NCBI RefSeq assembly: GCF_004005935.1
Contig: NZ_SACQ01000006.1
Location: 62,001 to 126,000, forward strand
Origin: Neptunomonas marina
GTDB lineage: Bacteria; Pseudomonadota; Gammaproteobacteria; Pseudomonadales; Balneatricaceae
DNA: 64,000 bases
Reading direction: 5' to 3'
Part shown: positions 8,782-17,005 of the stretch, in pieces
Layout of the letters: every line of letters begins with the position of its first letter
How positions within the stretch are numbered: the stretch's first letter is position 1
Program-made: the position numbers and the translations under genes
The notes under the pieces: generated by a model
Told to the model about the DNA's origin: nothing
Databases searched by the model: none
The model's input: only the letters and a program-made list of their open reading frames with translations

Positions 8782-9369
8782 TTACCGTTGCAACATCAGC
8801 TTTTGGATACGTTGATCCTCTTCACAGCGTTTCGCGAGGGCGATAATCATCTCGGGAGTGCCCGCAGGCCACTCTGAAGGCATAGTGACTTCAGAGTGCA
8901 CCAAGAACTTAATCAATTCGGCATTGTTCTTAGCCGCAGCGTGTGCAAACAATGCTTCGCTGTGGGCATCGAGACCCACCCCGTGTTGCTGTAGCCGATT
9001 TAGATGCATCATGAGCGTTTCGTCACGGCATAACTCAAGGCAGCGCAGCGGTAGATCGAGCCCTTGGGTGTTTGCTCCCGCTTGTAGTAGCGGTGTGATT
9101 AAGCGCAGGCTATCCGATTGTTCAAGCGCTAAAATGAGCGAAGGCGTGCCATGCTCAGTGGTGGTGTTGGGGCTGATGTCTGCGCTTAGTAAGGTTTCTA
9201 AAGCGGCGGGTTGAGCCGTTGTAATGGCCAGGCTAAGAAGCTCTGGTGCAAGGGCTGCTTGTTCCGCCTGCTTGAGCTTCTTGAAGGTTTGGCTGACGGT
9301 TTGAGTATCGCCCTCTTCAATAGCGCGCTTTAGCTTCTTAATGGTCTGGTCTTTAAATAGATTTAGCAT
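8782..9369 (-). CDS. Ankyrin-repeat protein
   Basis: A 195-residue soluble protein with no signal peptide or membrane segment. The N-terminal 40 residues are charged and helical. From about residue 45 onward there are ankyrin-like units, for example A-L-E-T-L-L-S-A-D-I-S-P-N-T-T-T-E-H-G, a following unit with P-L-L-Q-A-G-A-N, and a third with H-A-A-A-K-N-N-A-E-L-I-K-F-L-V. Ankyrin repeats bind other proteins, and the partner cannot be read from the sequence. It shares its strand with the aspartase-like gene (gap about 75 bases) and the AEC carrier (gap about 45 bases), so a loose operon is possible. Confidence 0.75.
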   Translation of the reverse strand: MLNLFKDQTIKKLKRAIEEGDTQTVSQTFKKLKQAEQAALAPELLSLAITTAQPAALETLLSADISPNTTTEHGTPSLILALEQSDSLRLITPLLQAGANTQGLDLPLRCLELCRDETLMMHLNRLQQHGVGLDAHSEALFAHAAAKNNAELIKFLVHSEVTMPSEWPAGTPEMIIALAKRCEEDQRIQKLMLQR

Positions 9370-9415
9370 CGTTATCGCTTTCAGTTGGTGGCATGGCCCT
9401 TTACAGCCTGCATAA

Positions 9416-10372
9416 CTAAAGAAATTGCAGCATTTTCAGAATAAATATGCCGGCGCCAAGGCTGACAATAGATCCCAATGTAGTGGTTAAGATGATGTTG
9501 GCGGCAAGCTCTGCGTTCCCGCCCATCGCTTTAGCCATGATAAAGCTTGCAGCGGCCGTGGGTGTGCCGAATAACACGAACATTAACACAACATCTTGAT
9601 CGGCAAAGCCAAGTAATGCTGCTACGCATGTCAGCACGAATGGGATCAATACCAGCTTTGTGGCTGTGGCCCAAAACGCCATAGATGACGTGTGTTTGAG
9701 GCTTTTTAAGTTCAAAGATGCGCCTACGGCCATCAGGGCCAGTGGCAGTGTTATATCGGCAAAATAGTCCCCTGTGCGGTTGATCACTGCAGGCAGCGTA
9801 AAGCCGAAGTAAGAGAAGGGAAGCGCGAGTAACACGGCGATAATCAGGGGATTTTTAAGAATCTCTACGCCCACCTTCGCGGCAGACAAGTTGTTTTGCT
9901 GCTTCATTGGCAGTGTGAGCGCGATAATCGAGAGGCTGTTGTAGAGCGGAATAATCAACGCCAAGATCAAAGAGGCCTTGGCTAGCCCTTCGTCACCATA
10001 AATATTCAAGCTCACGGCGAGCCCGACGATGCCATAGTTGCCGCGAAAAGCGCCTTGAATAAAAACGCCCACATCCTCTGGCCGTTGTATCAACCGTTGT
10101 GCTTGCCAACTAATCAGTGCCACCACAATCAAGGTGGCGATCGTAATATAGCTCAGCATCTGTGGGTTAAAGACTGCATGGAAGTTCGTGCGGCTGATAC
10201 TCATAAAAACGAGTGCAGGCAACGTGACTACGAAGACCAGTTTCGAGGCCGTTGCAACAAACGCATCATCAATAATACGAGTGCGCTTGAGTAAAAAACC
10301 AAGAAAGACGATAAAGAAGATCGGTGCGACAACATTTGCGGTGTAAGCAAAGGTTTCCAGATGCTGGCTCAA
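9416..10372 (-). CDS. AEC (auxin efflux carrier) family transporter
   Basis: A 318-residue inner-membrane protein with about ten hydrophobic segments, the usual length and shape of bacterial AEC permeases. It begins with V-A-P-I-F-F-I-V-F-L-G-F-L-L-K, has the family F-R-G-N-Y-G-I-V-G-L-A segment near residue 110, and a conserved late segment F-G-T-P-T-A-A-A-S-F-I-M-A with the A-x-x-I-L-x-T-T-x-G motif near the C-terminus. Characterised bacterial members export or exchange malate, malonate or other organic acids. The substrate here cannot be told. It stands between the ankyrin gene and sixA, all on the minus strand. Confidence 0.9.
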   Translation of the reverse strand: MSQHLETFAYTANVVAPIFFIVFLGFLLKRTRIIDDAFVATASKLVFVVTLPALVFMSISRTNFHAVFNPQMLSYITIATLIVVALISWQAQRLIQRPEDVGVFIQGAFRGNYGIVGLAVSLNIYGDEGLAKASLILALIIPLYNSLSIIALTLPMKQQNNLSAAKVGVEILKNPLIIAVLLALPFSYFGFTLPAVINRTGDYFADITLPLALMAVGASLNLKSLKHTSSMAFWATATKLVLIPFVLTCVAALLGFADQDVVLMFVLFGTPTAAASFIMAKAMGGNAELAANIILTTTLGSIVSLGAGIFILKMLQFL

Positions 10373-10437
10373 GGTGCCTCCTGACTGCGTGGCGTTCCCT
10401 GCGCAATCGCAGCGCTAATAGCTCTGGGAAAAGCGCG

Positions 10438-10923
10438 CTACTTATGTAGCTTGGGGTAATCGAAGTGGCTAATTATGCCACAGTCCAAGTGTAGGTCGGC
10501 CCAATCATCGAGATTTAGGTGAAGATGCAAAATGGCGCTGGTGGGAAATTTATCGAGGGCTTCTCCACTGAGGGCATAGACCAGCTCTGTAAGACCTGGG
10601 TTGTGTCCTACCAGCATGACATGGTGGTCGCTCTGGCCCATAAGGAGCGCAGCCATCGCCTCGGCTGAGGCGAGATAGAGGCTATCGTCTTCTATCAGCG
10701 GTACGGCTAGGCCGAAATGTTGGTGTATCGCGGTTGCTGTGATCCACGTACGTACCGCGCCGCTGGCAATAATAATATCAGGCGGCGGCAACTGCGCTTT
10801 GCAGCGCTGTGCAGCATGTGGCAAATCGCGTCGGCCTCGCTTATTTAATGGCCGCTCGTAATCGGTTAAATCAGGGTCTTTCCAGCTCGACTTAGCGTGG
10901 CGAACAAGAGTGAGTAAACGCAT
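10438..10923 (-). CDS. sixA: Phosphohistidine phosphatase SixA
   Basis: A 161-residue member of the histidine phosphatase superfamily. The catalytic R-H-x-x motif occurs at the very N-terminus (L-V-R-H-A-K-S-S-W, His9), followed by the S-G-A-V-R-T segment near residue 55 and a second catalytic His in V-G-H-N-P-G-L near residue 105. In E. coli SixA removes phosphate from phosphohistidine of the nitrogen-related phosphotransfer protein NPr. The start has a recognisable ribosome site (AGGAACACC before ATG). It lies 21 bases downstream of the CoA-transferase gene on the same strand and may share its transcript. Confidence 0.9.
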   Translation of the reverse strand: MRLLTLVRHAKSSWKDPDLTDYERPLNKRGRRDLPHAAQRCKAQLPPPDIIIASGAVRTWITATAIHQHFGLAVPLIEDDSLYLASAEAMAALLMGQSDHHVMLVGHNPGLTELVYALSGEALDKFPTSAILHLHLNLDDWADLHLDCGIISHFDYPKLHK

Positions 10924-10944
10924 GGTGTTCCTTTGTGTTGCAAA

Positions 10945-12567
10945 TTAAGCAAGGTCGCTATTATCGCTTGCATCCATCATGCGTTTCCAGGTGTCTCGCA
11001 TGTGGCTCATGGGCATACTGCCGACGTGCTGGACATGCATCGGGCCTTCGTTGAAAAGGCGAGGATCCATGGTGCGGTACTCCTCAACGATGGGCTTAAA
11101 CTCCATAAGGTCGAGGATATCTTTCTGAATATCTACACCCGGTGCGATTTCAATTAATTTAACGCCCTGAGGTGTCAGCTTGAAGACAGCTCGCTCGGTG
11201 ATAAATAGGACATTTTGCCCTTTTTCTAGCGCAAACTGGCCGTTAAAGGTGATTTGCTCAACCTGGTTGCGGAACTTGGTGATCTTGCCGTTTTGTTTTA
11301 TCTCAAGGCGATTGTCATGGATCTCTATCTCTTGGCCTGATGAGGTGAAGTTGCCCAAAAAATAGAGGTTTGGCGTATTCTGCGAGATGTTAATAAATCC
11401 CCCACAGCCGGCTAAATGCCGACCGAAGCGGCTGACATTGACGCAGCCACGGCTATCAACCTCCGCCATACCCAAAAAAGCTTGATGCAGGCCGCCACCA
11501 TCGTAGAAATCAAACTGGGAGGGTTGATCGATAATCGCATCGGCATTGGCGACAGCACCAAAGCTCAGCCCGCCCGCCGGTTGCCCGCCAATACCGCCGG
11601 GTTCGACGGTCAGTGTGAAGTCATTTAGCCGCTTCTCCTCGGCTGCAATCATGGAGATGAGCTCTGGCATACCGATGCCTAAGTTAACCACCGTATCTTT
11701 ACCCAGCTCCATAAGTGCACGGCGTGCGATCACCTTGCGAGTCGATAATGGGACATGGCTGTGTTCGCTGTTGATATTGATCTCGCCAGAGTAGGCGGGA
11801 TTGTAATGCTCAGCGAAGGTTTGTGGGTGATCTTGTCGGTCAGCCACAACCACATGATCCACCAAAATGCCGGGGATGCGTATTCGGTCTGGGGTGAGCT
11901 GGTGGCGTTCAGTGACCCGCTCTACCTGCACAATCACTTTACCGCCGCTGTTGCGTACCGCTTGAGCAATAGCGAGAGCCTCTAGGGGAAGAGCCTCATG
12001 CTCCATCGAGATATTGCCGTGGCTATCGGCCGTTGTGCCGCGTAAAAATGCGATATCGATAGGGAAGGCTTTATAGAACAGGTAAGGAGTGCCGTTAAGC
12101 GAAATTTTCTCGACTATCGCATCGGTTGAGCAGCTGTTCACTCTGCCGCCGTCAACGTCTGGATCAACAAAGGTGTTCAAGCCAACATGGGTGATGGTGC
12201 CGGGCTTACCGGCAGCGATATCGCGAAACAGATGGCAAATCACGCCCTGAGGCAGGTTGTAAGCCTCTATCTTATTCTGTAACGCGAGTTCACCCAGAGA
12301 GGGGGCCAGCCCCCAATGCCCACCGATGACACGGCGAATCAGCTTTTCGTGGCCAAAATGGTTGAGACCACGCAGTTCAGCATCGCCTTGGCCCGCTGCA
12401 TAAACCAAGCTGAGGTCAGTGGGTGTTCCGGTTTTAAGAAAGCGCTTTTCGAGAGCTTTGGCGAGGGCCTCAGCAAACCCGATGCCAATAAACCCCGCTG
12501 TCGCAATAGTTGCGCCATCATGAATAAGTTCGGCTGCTTCATTGGCGGTGATTACGCGTGGGTTCAT
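10945..12567 (-). CDS. Acyl-CoA:carboxylate CoA-transferase, YdiF/Pct-like
   Basis: A single-chain CoA-transferase with fused alpha and beta halves, 540 residues, as in YdiF and propionate CoA-transferase. It moves CoA between short acyl-CoAs and acids such as acetate, acetoacetate or propionate through a glutamyl-CoA intermediate. The N-terminal half starts with a D-G-A-T-I-A-T-A-G-F motif. The catalytic glutamate is Glu322, in T-V-E-P-G-G-I-G-G. The second half also carries G-x-G-M-P-E near residue 300. The exact acid is not predictable. It is the first gene of a minus-strand pair with sixA. In this fatty-acid-degrading genome a ketone-body or propionate role is plausible. Confidence 0.9.
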   Translation of the reverse strand: MNPRVITANEAAELIHDGATIATAGFIGIGFAEALAKALEKRFLKTGTPTDLSLVYAAGQGDAELRGLNHFGHEKLIRRVIGGHWGLAPSLGELALQNKIEAYNLPQGVICHLFRDIAAGKPGTITHVGLNTFVDPDVDGGRVNSCSTDAIVEKISLNGTPYLFYKAFPIDIAFLRGTTADSHGNISMEHEALPLEALAIAQAVRNSGGKVIVQVERVTERHQLTPDRIRIPGILVDHVVVADRQDHPQTFAEHYNPAYSGEININSEHSHVPLSTRKVIARRALMELGKDTVVNLGIGMPELISMIAAEEKRLNDFTLTVEPGGIGGQPAGGLSFGAVANADAIIDQPSQFDFYDGGGLHQAFLGMAEVDSRGCVNVSRFGRHLAGCGGFINISQNTPNLYFLGNFTSSGQEIEIHDNRLEIKQNGKITKFRNQVEQITFNGQFALEKGQNVLFITERAVFKLTPQGVKLIEIAPGVDIQKDILDLMEFKPIVEEYRTMDPRLFNEGPMHVQHVGSMPMSHMRDTWKRMMDASDNSDLA

Positions 12568-12770
12568 GGTGCCTCCTGCATCAGCTAAATCGTCGGGCGA
12601 GTAACAACTCTAGGGAGGTTAACTTACTAAGTTCCTGCTGCCTTGGTAAGTGGTAGCAGCGAAAATGTTGCACAAAACAGGCACTTAAATGTGGCGTTGG
12701 CGGTGCTGAGCCGGTCGATTCCGCGAGTTGGTTATATCATCATTGTTCTGCTTGCTCACAGGTTACCCTT

Positions 12771-13712
12771 ATGGGCATATTAGAGGTAATATTTCATTTT
12801 TACAGCGACTTCTGTACTCAGCTTGATATGACTTTCAGCGATAAAATTTCGACATCTGCCTTAGCAAAGCGTCTTGGGGTACCCACAACCGAACTTTTTA
12901 AAGAGCTCGAACTGCTTGGTTGGATTGTACGCTTAGGTGAGCAGTGGGAGTTGACCTCACAGGGGCGTGAGCAGCAAGGAGAGGTTCGTCAGAGCCGTAA
13001 ATTTGGTGCTTATATTGTTTGGCCTGAGGCGCTTAAAATAGCGGGGAATGTCGCATTACCCGACTATAGCGGCAAGAAGGTGACAGCCACCACCGTCGCG
13101 CAGCAGTTGGGGCTCTCACCTCGGACAATCAATTTGATTTTCGCTGAGCTAGGGTGGCTTATACGTGATGGAAAGGGCTGGCGAGTCACCGCCCGAGGTA
13201 TCGCTCAAGGCGCTGCCCAGCGTAAAAGTGTACGCGATGTTCCCTATGCATTGTGGCCCGAGGAGGTGATGAGCCATCCTGCCGTGGTAGCCGCTGTTAA
13301 GGGCGTCAGTGGTGATTTAGCCGGTGCGTTAGGGTTTGCGGATGATAGTCTTGATGCCGAGATGATGGCGATGTTCCCAGCGCACTATCACACCTTAGAT
13401 GGCCGTGCTGTTTGCTCGCGGTTGGAACTAGTGGCCGCGAATTGGCTCTACCTTGCTGGCGTTGTTTTCAGTTATCGGCGGGCGCTAAGTGATGCTGCGT
13501 CGCTACGGCCAGATTTCTATCTGCCAGCTGCGGGGCTTATGATCGAGTGCTGGCACTCTGAACATGAGGCGCGTTATGTGCGCTGGAAATGTGAAAAGAT
13601 CGAGCGCCTCAAAGCACTCGATCTGCATGTGTTGGAACTGAAAGAGGGGCAACTGGCTTCGCTTGAAAGCATTTTAGTGGCTGAATTACGCCAGCGCGGT
13701 ATTACTCTCTAG
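12771..13712 (+). CDS. Unrecognised protein: two winged-helix-like repeats plus nuclease-like C-terminus
   Basis: A 313-residue soluble protein that I do not recognise by name. It contains an internal duplication. Residues about 24-85 and 100-165 share the pattern L-A/V-x-x-L-G-V/L-x-x-x-x-x-x-L-x-E-L-G-W-x-x-R-x-G-x-x-W-x-x-T-x-x-G-x-x-Q-G, each copy followed by a Y-x-x-W-P-E motif. This resembles small winged-helix domains of phage antirepressors. The C-terminal part has Y-R-R-A-L, then L-R-P-D-F-Y-L-P, then I-E-C-W and a later W-K-C-E-K-I-E-R-L-K. This spacing is that of a PD-(D/E)xK-like nuclease family, but the lysine of ExK is replaced by Trp. ATG 12771 has an upstream AGGT; an alternative start at 12828 would remove 19 residues. 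Function is unknown; DNA binding with nuclease-like activity is inference. Confidence 0.65.
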   Translation: MGILEVIFHFYSDFCTQLDMTFSDKISTSALAKRLGVPTTELFKELELLGWIVRLGEQWELTSQGREQQGEVRQSRKFGAYIVWPEALKIAGNVALPDYSGKKVTATTVAQQLGLSPRTINLIFAELGWLIRDGKGWRVTARGIAQGAAQRKSVRDVPYALWPEEVMSHPAVVAAVKGVSGDLAGALGFADDSLDAEMMAMFPAHYHTLDGRAVCSRLELVAANWLYLAGVVFSYRRALSDAASLRPDFYLPAAGLMIECWHSEHEARYVRWKCEKIERLKALDLHVLELKEGQLASLESILVAELRQRGITL

Positions 13713-13716
13713 TGGA

Positions 13717-14124
13717 TCAGCTGTTGATCCACACCTCTGCTATCCACTCCCAAAGTGTCTCCCATTTGGTCTCTTCTAGTTCGCCAGAACTGTGCCAGTG
13801 GCAGATAGCGCCCTGTGATGCGATCACATAGTAGCCACCCTCTAAGTCTTCACAGATCGGCATCAAGTCGCGTGGTAAGCCCCGAGACCAAGCCACGGCA
13901 GTCACCTCCGGTAGGTGGGTATGTGCATTTGGGTCGCTTGCTGTGACAGGGCTGAGTGAGCCAAATACAACATCGCTACCGTAGAGAAGGTACTCTTTGA
14001 GGTCGGCTGGGATAGGCAGTAGCATCTCCTCCTCAAGCTCGACCAGTAAGTCCTCGTCTGGCAACTCCATGCTGGAGAAACGGTCTTCGTTTAGCTCATG
14101 TAGTTGGTCGATAATATCGTTCAT
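13717..14124 (-). CDS. SMI1/KNR4 (SUKH) family protein
   Basis: A 135-residue acidic protein. The start at 14124 is preferred because GAGG lies seven bases upstream, while the longer reading adds 19 residues of different character. The order of segments matches SMI1/KNR4: an early acidic helix, L-P-I-P-A-D-L-K-E-Y-L-L-Y near residue 45, a G-S-L-S-P-V stretch, then E-D-L-E-G-G-Y-Y-V-I and a C-terminal W-E-T-L-W-E-W-I. SUKH proteins often serve as immunity proteins against polymorphic toxins, but many proteobacterial single copies have no known toxin, and none is visible here. It is convergent with the gene before it (4-base gap) and lies downstream of the PilU-type gene. Confidence 0.75.
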   Translation of the reverse strand: MNDIIDQLHELNEDRFSSMELPDEDLLVELEEEMLLPIPADLKEYLLYGSDVVFGSLSPVTASDPNAHTHLPEVTAVAWSRGLPRDLMPICEDLEGGYYVIASQGAICHWHSSGELEETKWETLWEWIAEVWINS

Positions 14125-14199
14125 GGAGGCACCTCGTTGTATCTTGCCGCGTAATGTAGCCAAAGCGCAGGCAAGACACAATCTTTGCGTTCTTTGACG

Positions 14200-15369
14200 T
14201 CAGAGGCGGTGGGCAATACCGGAATCTTCCTCCTCTTCGGTCTCCTCCTCTTCGACAATATCTTCCAATGAGAAGCCACCGCTACTTTCTGCCTCGCTTG
14301 GTATCTCGTTACGCAGCTTCAAGCGCAATCTCAGGTTATTGGCGGAGTCTGCGTTCTTCAGCGCTTCCTCTTCACTGATTCGTCCCTCAACCACGAGTTT
14401 AAACAGAGCGGAGTCGAACGTTTGCATCCCAAGCGCTTCGGATTTCTCCATAATCTCTTTGATACCATCGATGTCGCCACGCAAAATCAGATCTTTGATG
14501 GTCGATGTGCCTAGGAGAATTTCGATAGCAGCGCAGCGCTTGCCATCCACGGTTGGGATCAAACGTTGCGATATAATAGCCCGCACATTGAGCGAGAGAT
14601 CAGTTAACAGCTGGTTGCGCTTCTCTTCTGGGAAGAAGTTGATAATGCGGTCAAAGGCTTGGTTGGCGTTGTTTGCATGCAGTGTCGAGATCGCCAGATG
14701 GCCGGTTTCGGCAAACGCCAAGCAATGCTCCATGGTTTCTCGATCGCGAATCTCACCAATCAGAATAACATCAGGCGCTTGGCGCAAAGTGTTCTTAAGA
14801 GCGTTGTGGAAGCTGCGTGTATCAACGCCCACCTCGCGTTGGTTGATGATCGACTTTTTGTGGTTGTGGACAAACTCGATAGGGTCTTCAATCGTGATGA
14901 TATGCCCACCGGAGTTGCTGTTACGATGATCGATCAGAGCGGCCAACGAGGTGGATTTGCCGGAGCCTGTGCCGCCCACAAACAACACGAGGCCACGCTT
15001 GGACATGATGACATCTTTCAGCACTTCAGGCAGACCAAGATCCTGCATCTGCGGGATTTCGGTTTTGATATTCCGCGCTACAATCGAGACATCATTACGT
15101 TGGCGAAATATATTCAAACGGAAACGGCCCGCGCCCTCTACTGAGATCGCAAGGTTCATTTCAAGCTCGTGTGCAAACTCATCCTGCTGCTCTTTGTCCA
15201 TGACCGCCATGGCGATCTGCTCAATCTCTCCCGGCGCGAAGCGCTTTTTGTTGAGGGGTTTGAGCGTGCCCTGAAACTTGCCGCATGGTGGGGCATTGGT
15301 CGAGAGGTACAGGTCAGAACCATCGTTGGCTGCGAGTACCTTGAGGTAGTCGTAGAACTCCTTTTTCAT
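14200..15369 (-). CDS. pilU: PilT/PilU-type twitching motility ATPase
   Basis: A hexameric retraction ATPase of type IV pili, acting at the inner-membrane face. It has the N-terminal PAS-like domain with G-S-D-L-Y-L-S (PilU group), Walker A G-G-T-G-S-G-K-S-T, an Asp box (I-T-I-E-D-P-I-E-F), Walker B D-V-I-L-I-G-E-I-R-D and the His box H-L-A-I-S-T-L-H-A-N-N-A. The C-terminus carries a long acidic E-E-E-T-E-E-E-E-D tail, as seen in several PilU proteins. The start is ambiguous: Met at 15369 (390 residues) or five codons earlier at 15384. PilU assists PilT; no other pilus gene is in the window, so PilU versus a PilT paralogue rests on sequence resemblance alone. Confidence 0.88.
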   Translation of the reverse strand: MKKEFYDYLKVLAANDGSDLYLSTNAPPCGKFQGTLKPLNKKRFAPGEIEQIAMAVMDKEQQDEFAHELEMNLAISVEGAGRFRLNIFRQRNDVSIVARNIKTEIPQMQDLGLPEVLKDVIMSKRGLVLFVGGTGSGKSTSLAALIDHRNSNSGGHIITIEDPIEFVHNHKKSIINQREVGVDTRSFHNALKNTLRQAPDVILIGEIRDRETMEHCLAFAETGHLAISTLHANNANQAFDRIINFFPEEKRNQLLTDLSLNVRAIISQRLIPTVDGKRCAAIEILLGTSTIKDLILRGDIDGIKEIMEKSEALGMQTFDSALFKLVVEGRISEEEALKNADSANNLRLRLKLRNEIPSEAESSGGFSLEDIVEEEETEEEEDSGIAHRL

Positions 15370-15496
15370 ACGAAGAACATCCACTGGTTATCATCAAACG
15401 GATGTTTCAATGTAGCACATAGAATAGCTTTTTTATGTCTGCATTCAGTTACATTGGGCAATATATGAAGGTGAGGGGAGCGGCATGTGGACATAA

Positions 15497-15522
15497 AAAA
15501 AGCCGCTGAAAAGCGGCTTTTA
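15497..15522 (-). terminator. Rho-independent terminator of the liv operon
   Basis: An A-G-C-C-G-C-T stem (15501-15507) pairs with A-G-C-G-G-C-T (15512-15518) around a GAAA loop. Read on the minus strand the hairpin is followed by a run of T. It lies just after the livF stop, so it ends the livKHMGF transcript. Confidence 0.9.
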
Positions 15523-15534
15523 GAAAACGGTAGA

Positions 15535-16236
15535 TTAACCGCCTAAATAAGCTTTACGAACATCTTCATTCACCAGTAGCGCAGCACCGGTGTCTTCCAT
15601 GATAACGCGGCCATTTTCCAGCACGTAACCGCGGTCAGCGATCCGCAATGCTTGGTTTGCATTTTGCTCTACGAGGAAGATCGTAACGCCCTCTTCACGC
15701 AGCTTTTCGATGATATCGAAGATCTGTTGAATAATGATAGGCGCCAGACCCAGAGAGGGCTCGTCTAGCAAGATCATACGTGGCTTCGACATCATTGCGC
15801 GGCCAATGGCTAGCATCTGCTGCTCACCACCCGACATGGTACCGGCACGTTGGCTATACCGTTCGCGCAAACGTGGGAACAGTGCTAAGACGTGCTCGGC
15901 TGTCATCTCCGCTTCGCGGCGATCACGGTGGTATGCACCCATGAAAAGATTCTCTTCAACGGTCATACCGCTAAAGACACGACGCCCTTCGGGGACGATC
16001 GCCAGACCTTTCTGCATGATGCTCGAGGTTTGCTGGCCGGTAATCTCTTCACCATCAAACTGGATAGTGCCTGAGGTGGCCTGCGGGTCACCACAGATGG
16101 ACATCATCAGCGTGGTTTTACCTGCGCCGTTGGCACCGATCAGGGTAACGATCTCACCTTGTTTGACCTCAACGGAGACATCATGCAGCGCCTGAATTGG
16201 GCCGTAGTGAGTGTTGATGTTTTTGATACTCAGCAT
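15535..16236 (-). CDS. livF: Branched-chain amino-acid ABC transporter ATPase LivF
   Basis: A 233-residue ATPase subunit that energises uptake. Start at Met 16236 is chosen because M-L-S-I-K-N-I-N-T-H-Y-G is the family N-terminus and GGAG precedes it; a longer in-frame reading of 30 residues overlaps livG. Walker A is G-A-N-G-A-G-K-T-T, the ABC signature is M-S-G-G-E-Q-Q-M-L-A, Walker B is M-I-L-L-D-E-P-S, and the H-loop is replaced by the usual L-V-E-Q-N-A of LivF proteins. It starts one base after the livG stop. It is the last gene before the terminator at 15497-15522. Confidence 0.96.
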   Translation of the reverse strand: MLSIKNINTHYGPIQALHDVSVEVKQGEIVTLIGANGAGKTTLMMSICGDPQATSGTIQFDGEEITGQQTSSIMQKGLAIVPEGRRVFSGMTVEENLFMGAYHRDRREAEMTAEHVLALFPRLRERYSQRAGTMSGGEQQMLAIGRAMMSKPRMILLDEPSLGLAPIIIQQIFDIIEKLREEGVTIFLVEQNANQALRIADRGYVLENGRVIMEDTGAALLVNEDVRKAYLGG

Positions 16237-16237
16237 C

Positions 16238-17005
16238 TTACTCTTCTCCCAAGTAGGCTTTGATAACGTCATCGTTATTCTTGATCTCATCGGCGGTACC
16301 ATCGGCAAGCGGTGTACCTTGCGCAATAACGTAGATGTGATCTGAAATACCCATAACCAAGCCCATATCGTGCTCGATCAGTAGCACTGAAATTTCGTGC
16401 TCGTCGCGCAAGCGAATGATGAGCTCATCCAGCTCTTTGGTCTCGTTCGGGTTAAGGCCTGCCGCTGGCTCATCGAGCAGCAGTAACTCAGGCTGAGTCA
16501 CCATACAACGCGCGATCTCAAGGCGGCGCTGCTGACCATAGGCCAGGTTGCCCGCCTCGCGGTTAGCAAACTCCAACAGATCCACCTGTTTTAGCCAGTA
16601 TGCGGCACGGTCCATGGCTTCCTGTTCGAGGCGCTTGTAGCTACCTGTTTTGAACAGACCTGCCAGCAGGCTGGTGTTGAGGTGGCGGTGCTGGGCAACC
16701 AGCATGTTTTCGATCACGGTCATCTTCGAGAAAAGGCGCACGTGCTGGAACGTACGTACCAAGCCTTGGCGCGAGATCTGGAAATCCTTCATGCCCGCAA
16801 TCTCGCCACCGTTAAACATAACGCTGCCTTCAGACGGGATATAGAATCCAGACAAACAGTTAAAAACGGTCGTTTTACCGGCACCGTTAGGGCCAATGAT
16901 CGATACGATCTGGCGGTTTTTTACCGCAAGGTTCACCTTGTTGACCGCAACCAAACCGCCGAAGCGCATGGTCAGGCCGTTTACATCAAGTAACAGTTGG
17001 CTCAT
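16238..17005 (-). CDS. livG: Branched-chain amino-acid ABC transporter ATPase LivG
   Basis: A 255-residue ATPase of normal LivG length, partner of LivF in the heteromeric ATPase pair. Walker A is G-P-N-G-A-G-K-T-T, the signature is [13 protein letters not shown], Walker B is [13 protein letters not shown], and the H-loop is [10 protein letters not shown]. The insert between Walker A and the signature, with F-Q-H-V-R-L-F, is characteristic of LivG. It overlaps livM by 4 bases and is followed by livF after one base, so translation is coupled along the operon. Confidence 0.96.
   Translation of the reverse strand: MSQLLLDVNGLTMRFGGLVAVNKVNLAVKNRQIVSIIGPNGAGKTTVFNCLSGFYIPSEGSVMFNGGEIAGMKDFQISRQGLVRTFQHVRLFSKMTVIENMLVAQHRHLNTSLLAGLFKTGSYKRLEQEAMDRAAYWLKQVDLLEFANREAGNLAYGQQRRLEIARCMVTQPELLLLDEPAAGLNPNETKELDELIIRLRDEHEISVLLIEHDMGLVMGISDHIYVIAQGTPLADGTADEIKNNDDVIKAYLGEE

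Noticed and set aside
14339-14929. 196-codon plus-strand frame over the PilU-type gene
   Set aside because: Shadow of a clearly conserved ATPase; Ser/Arg-rich low-information translation.
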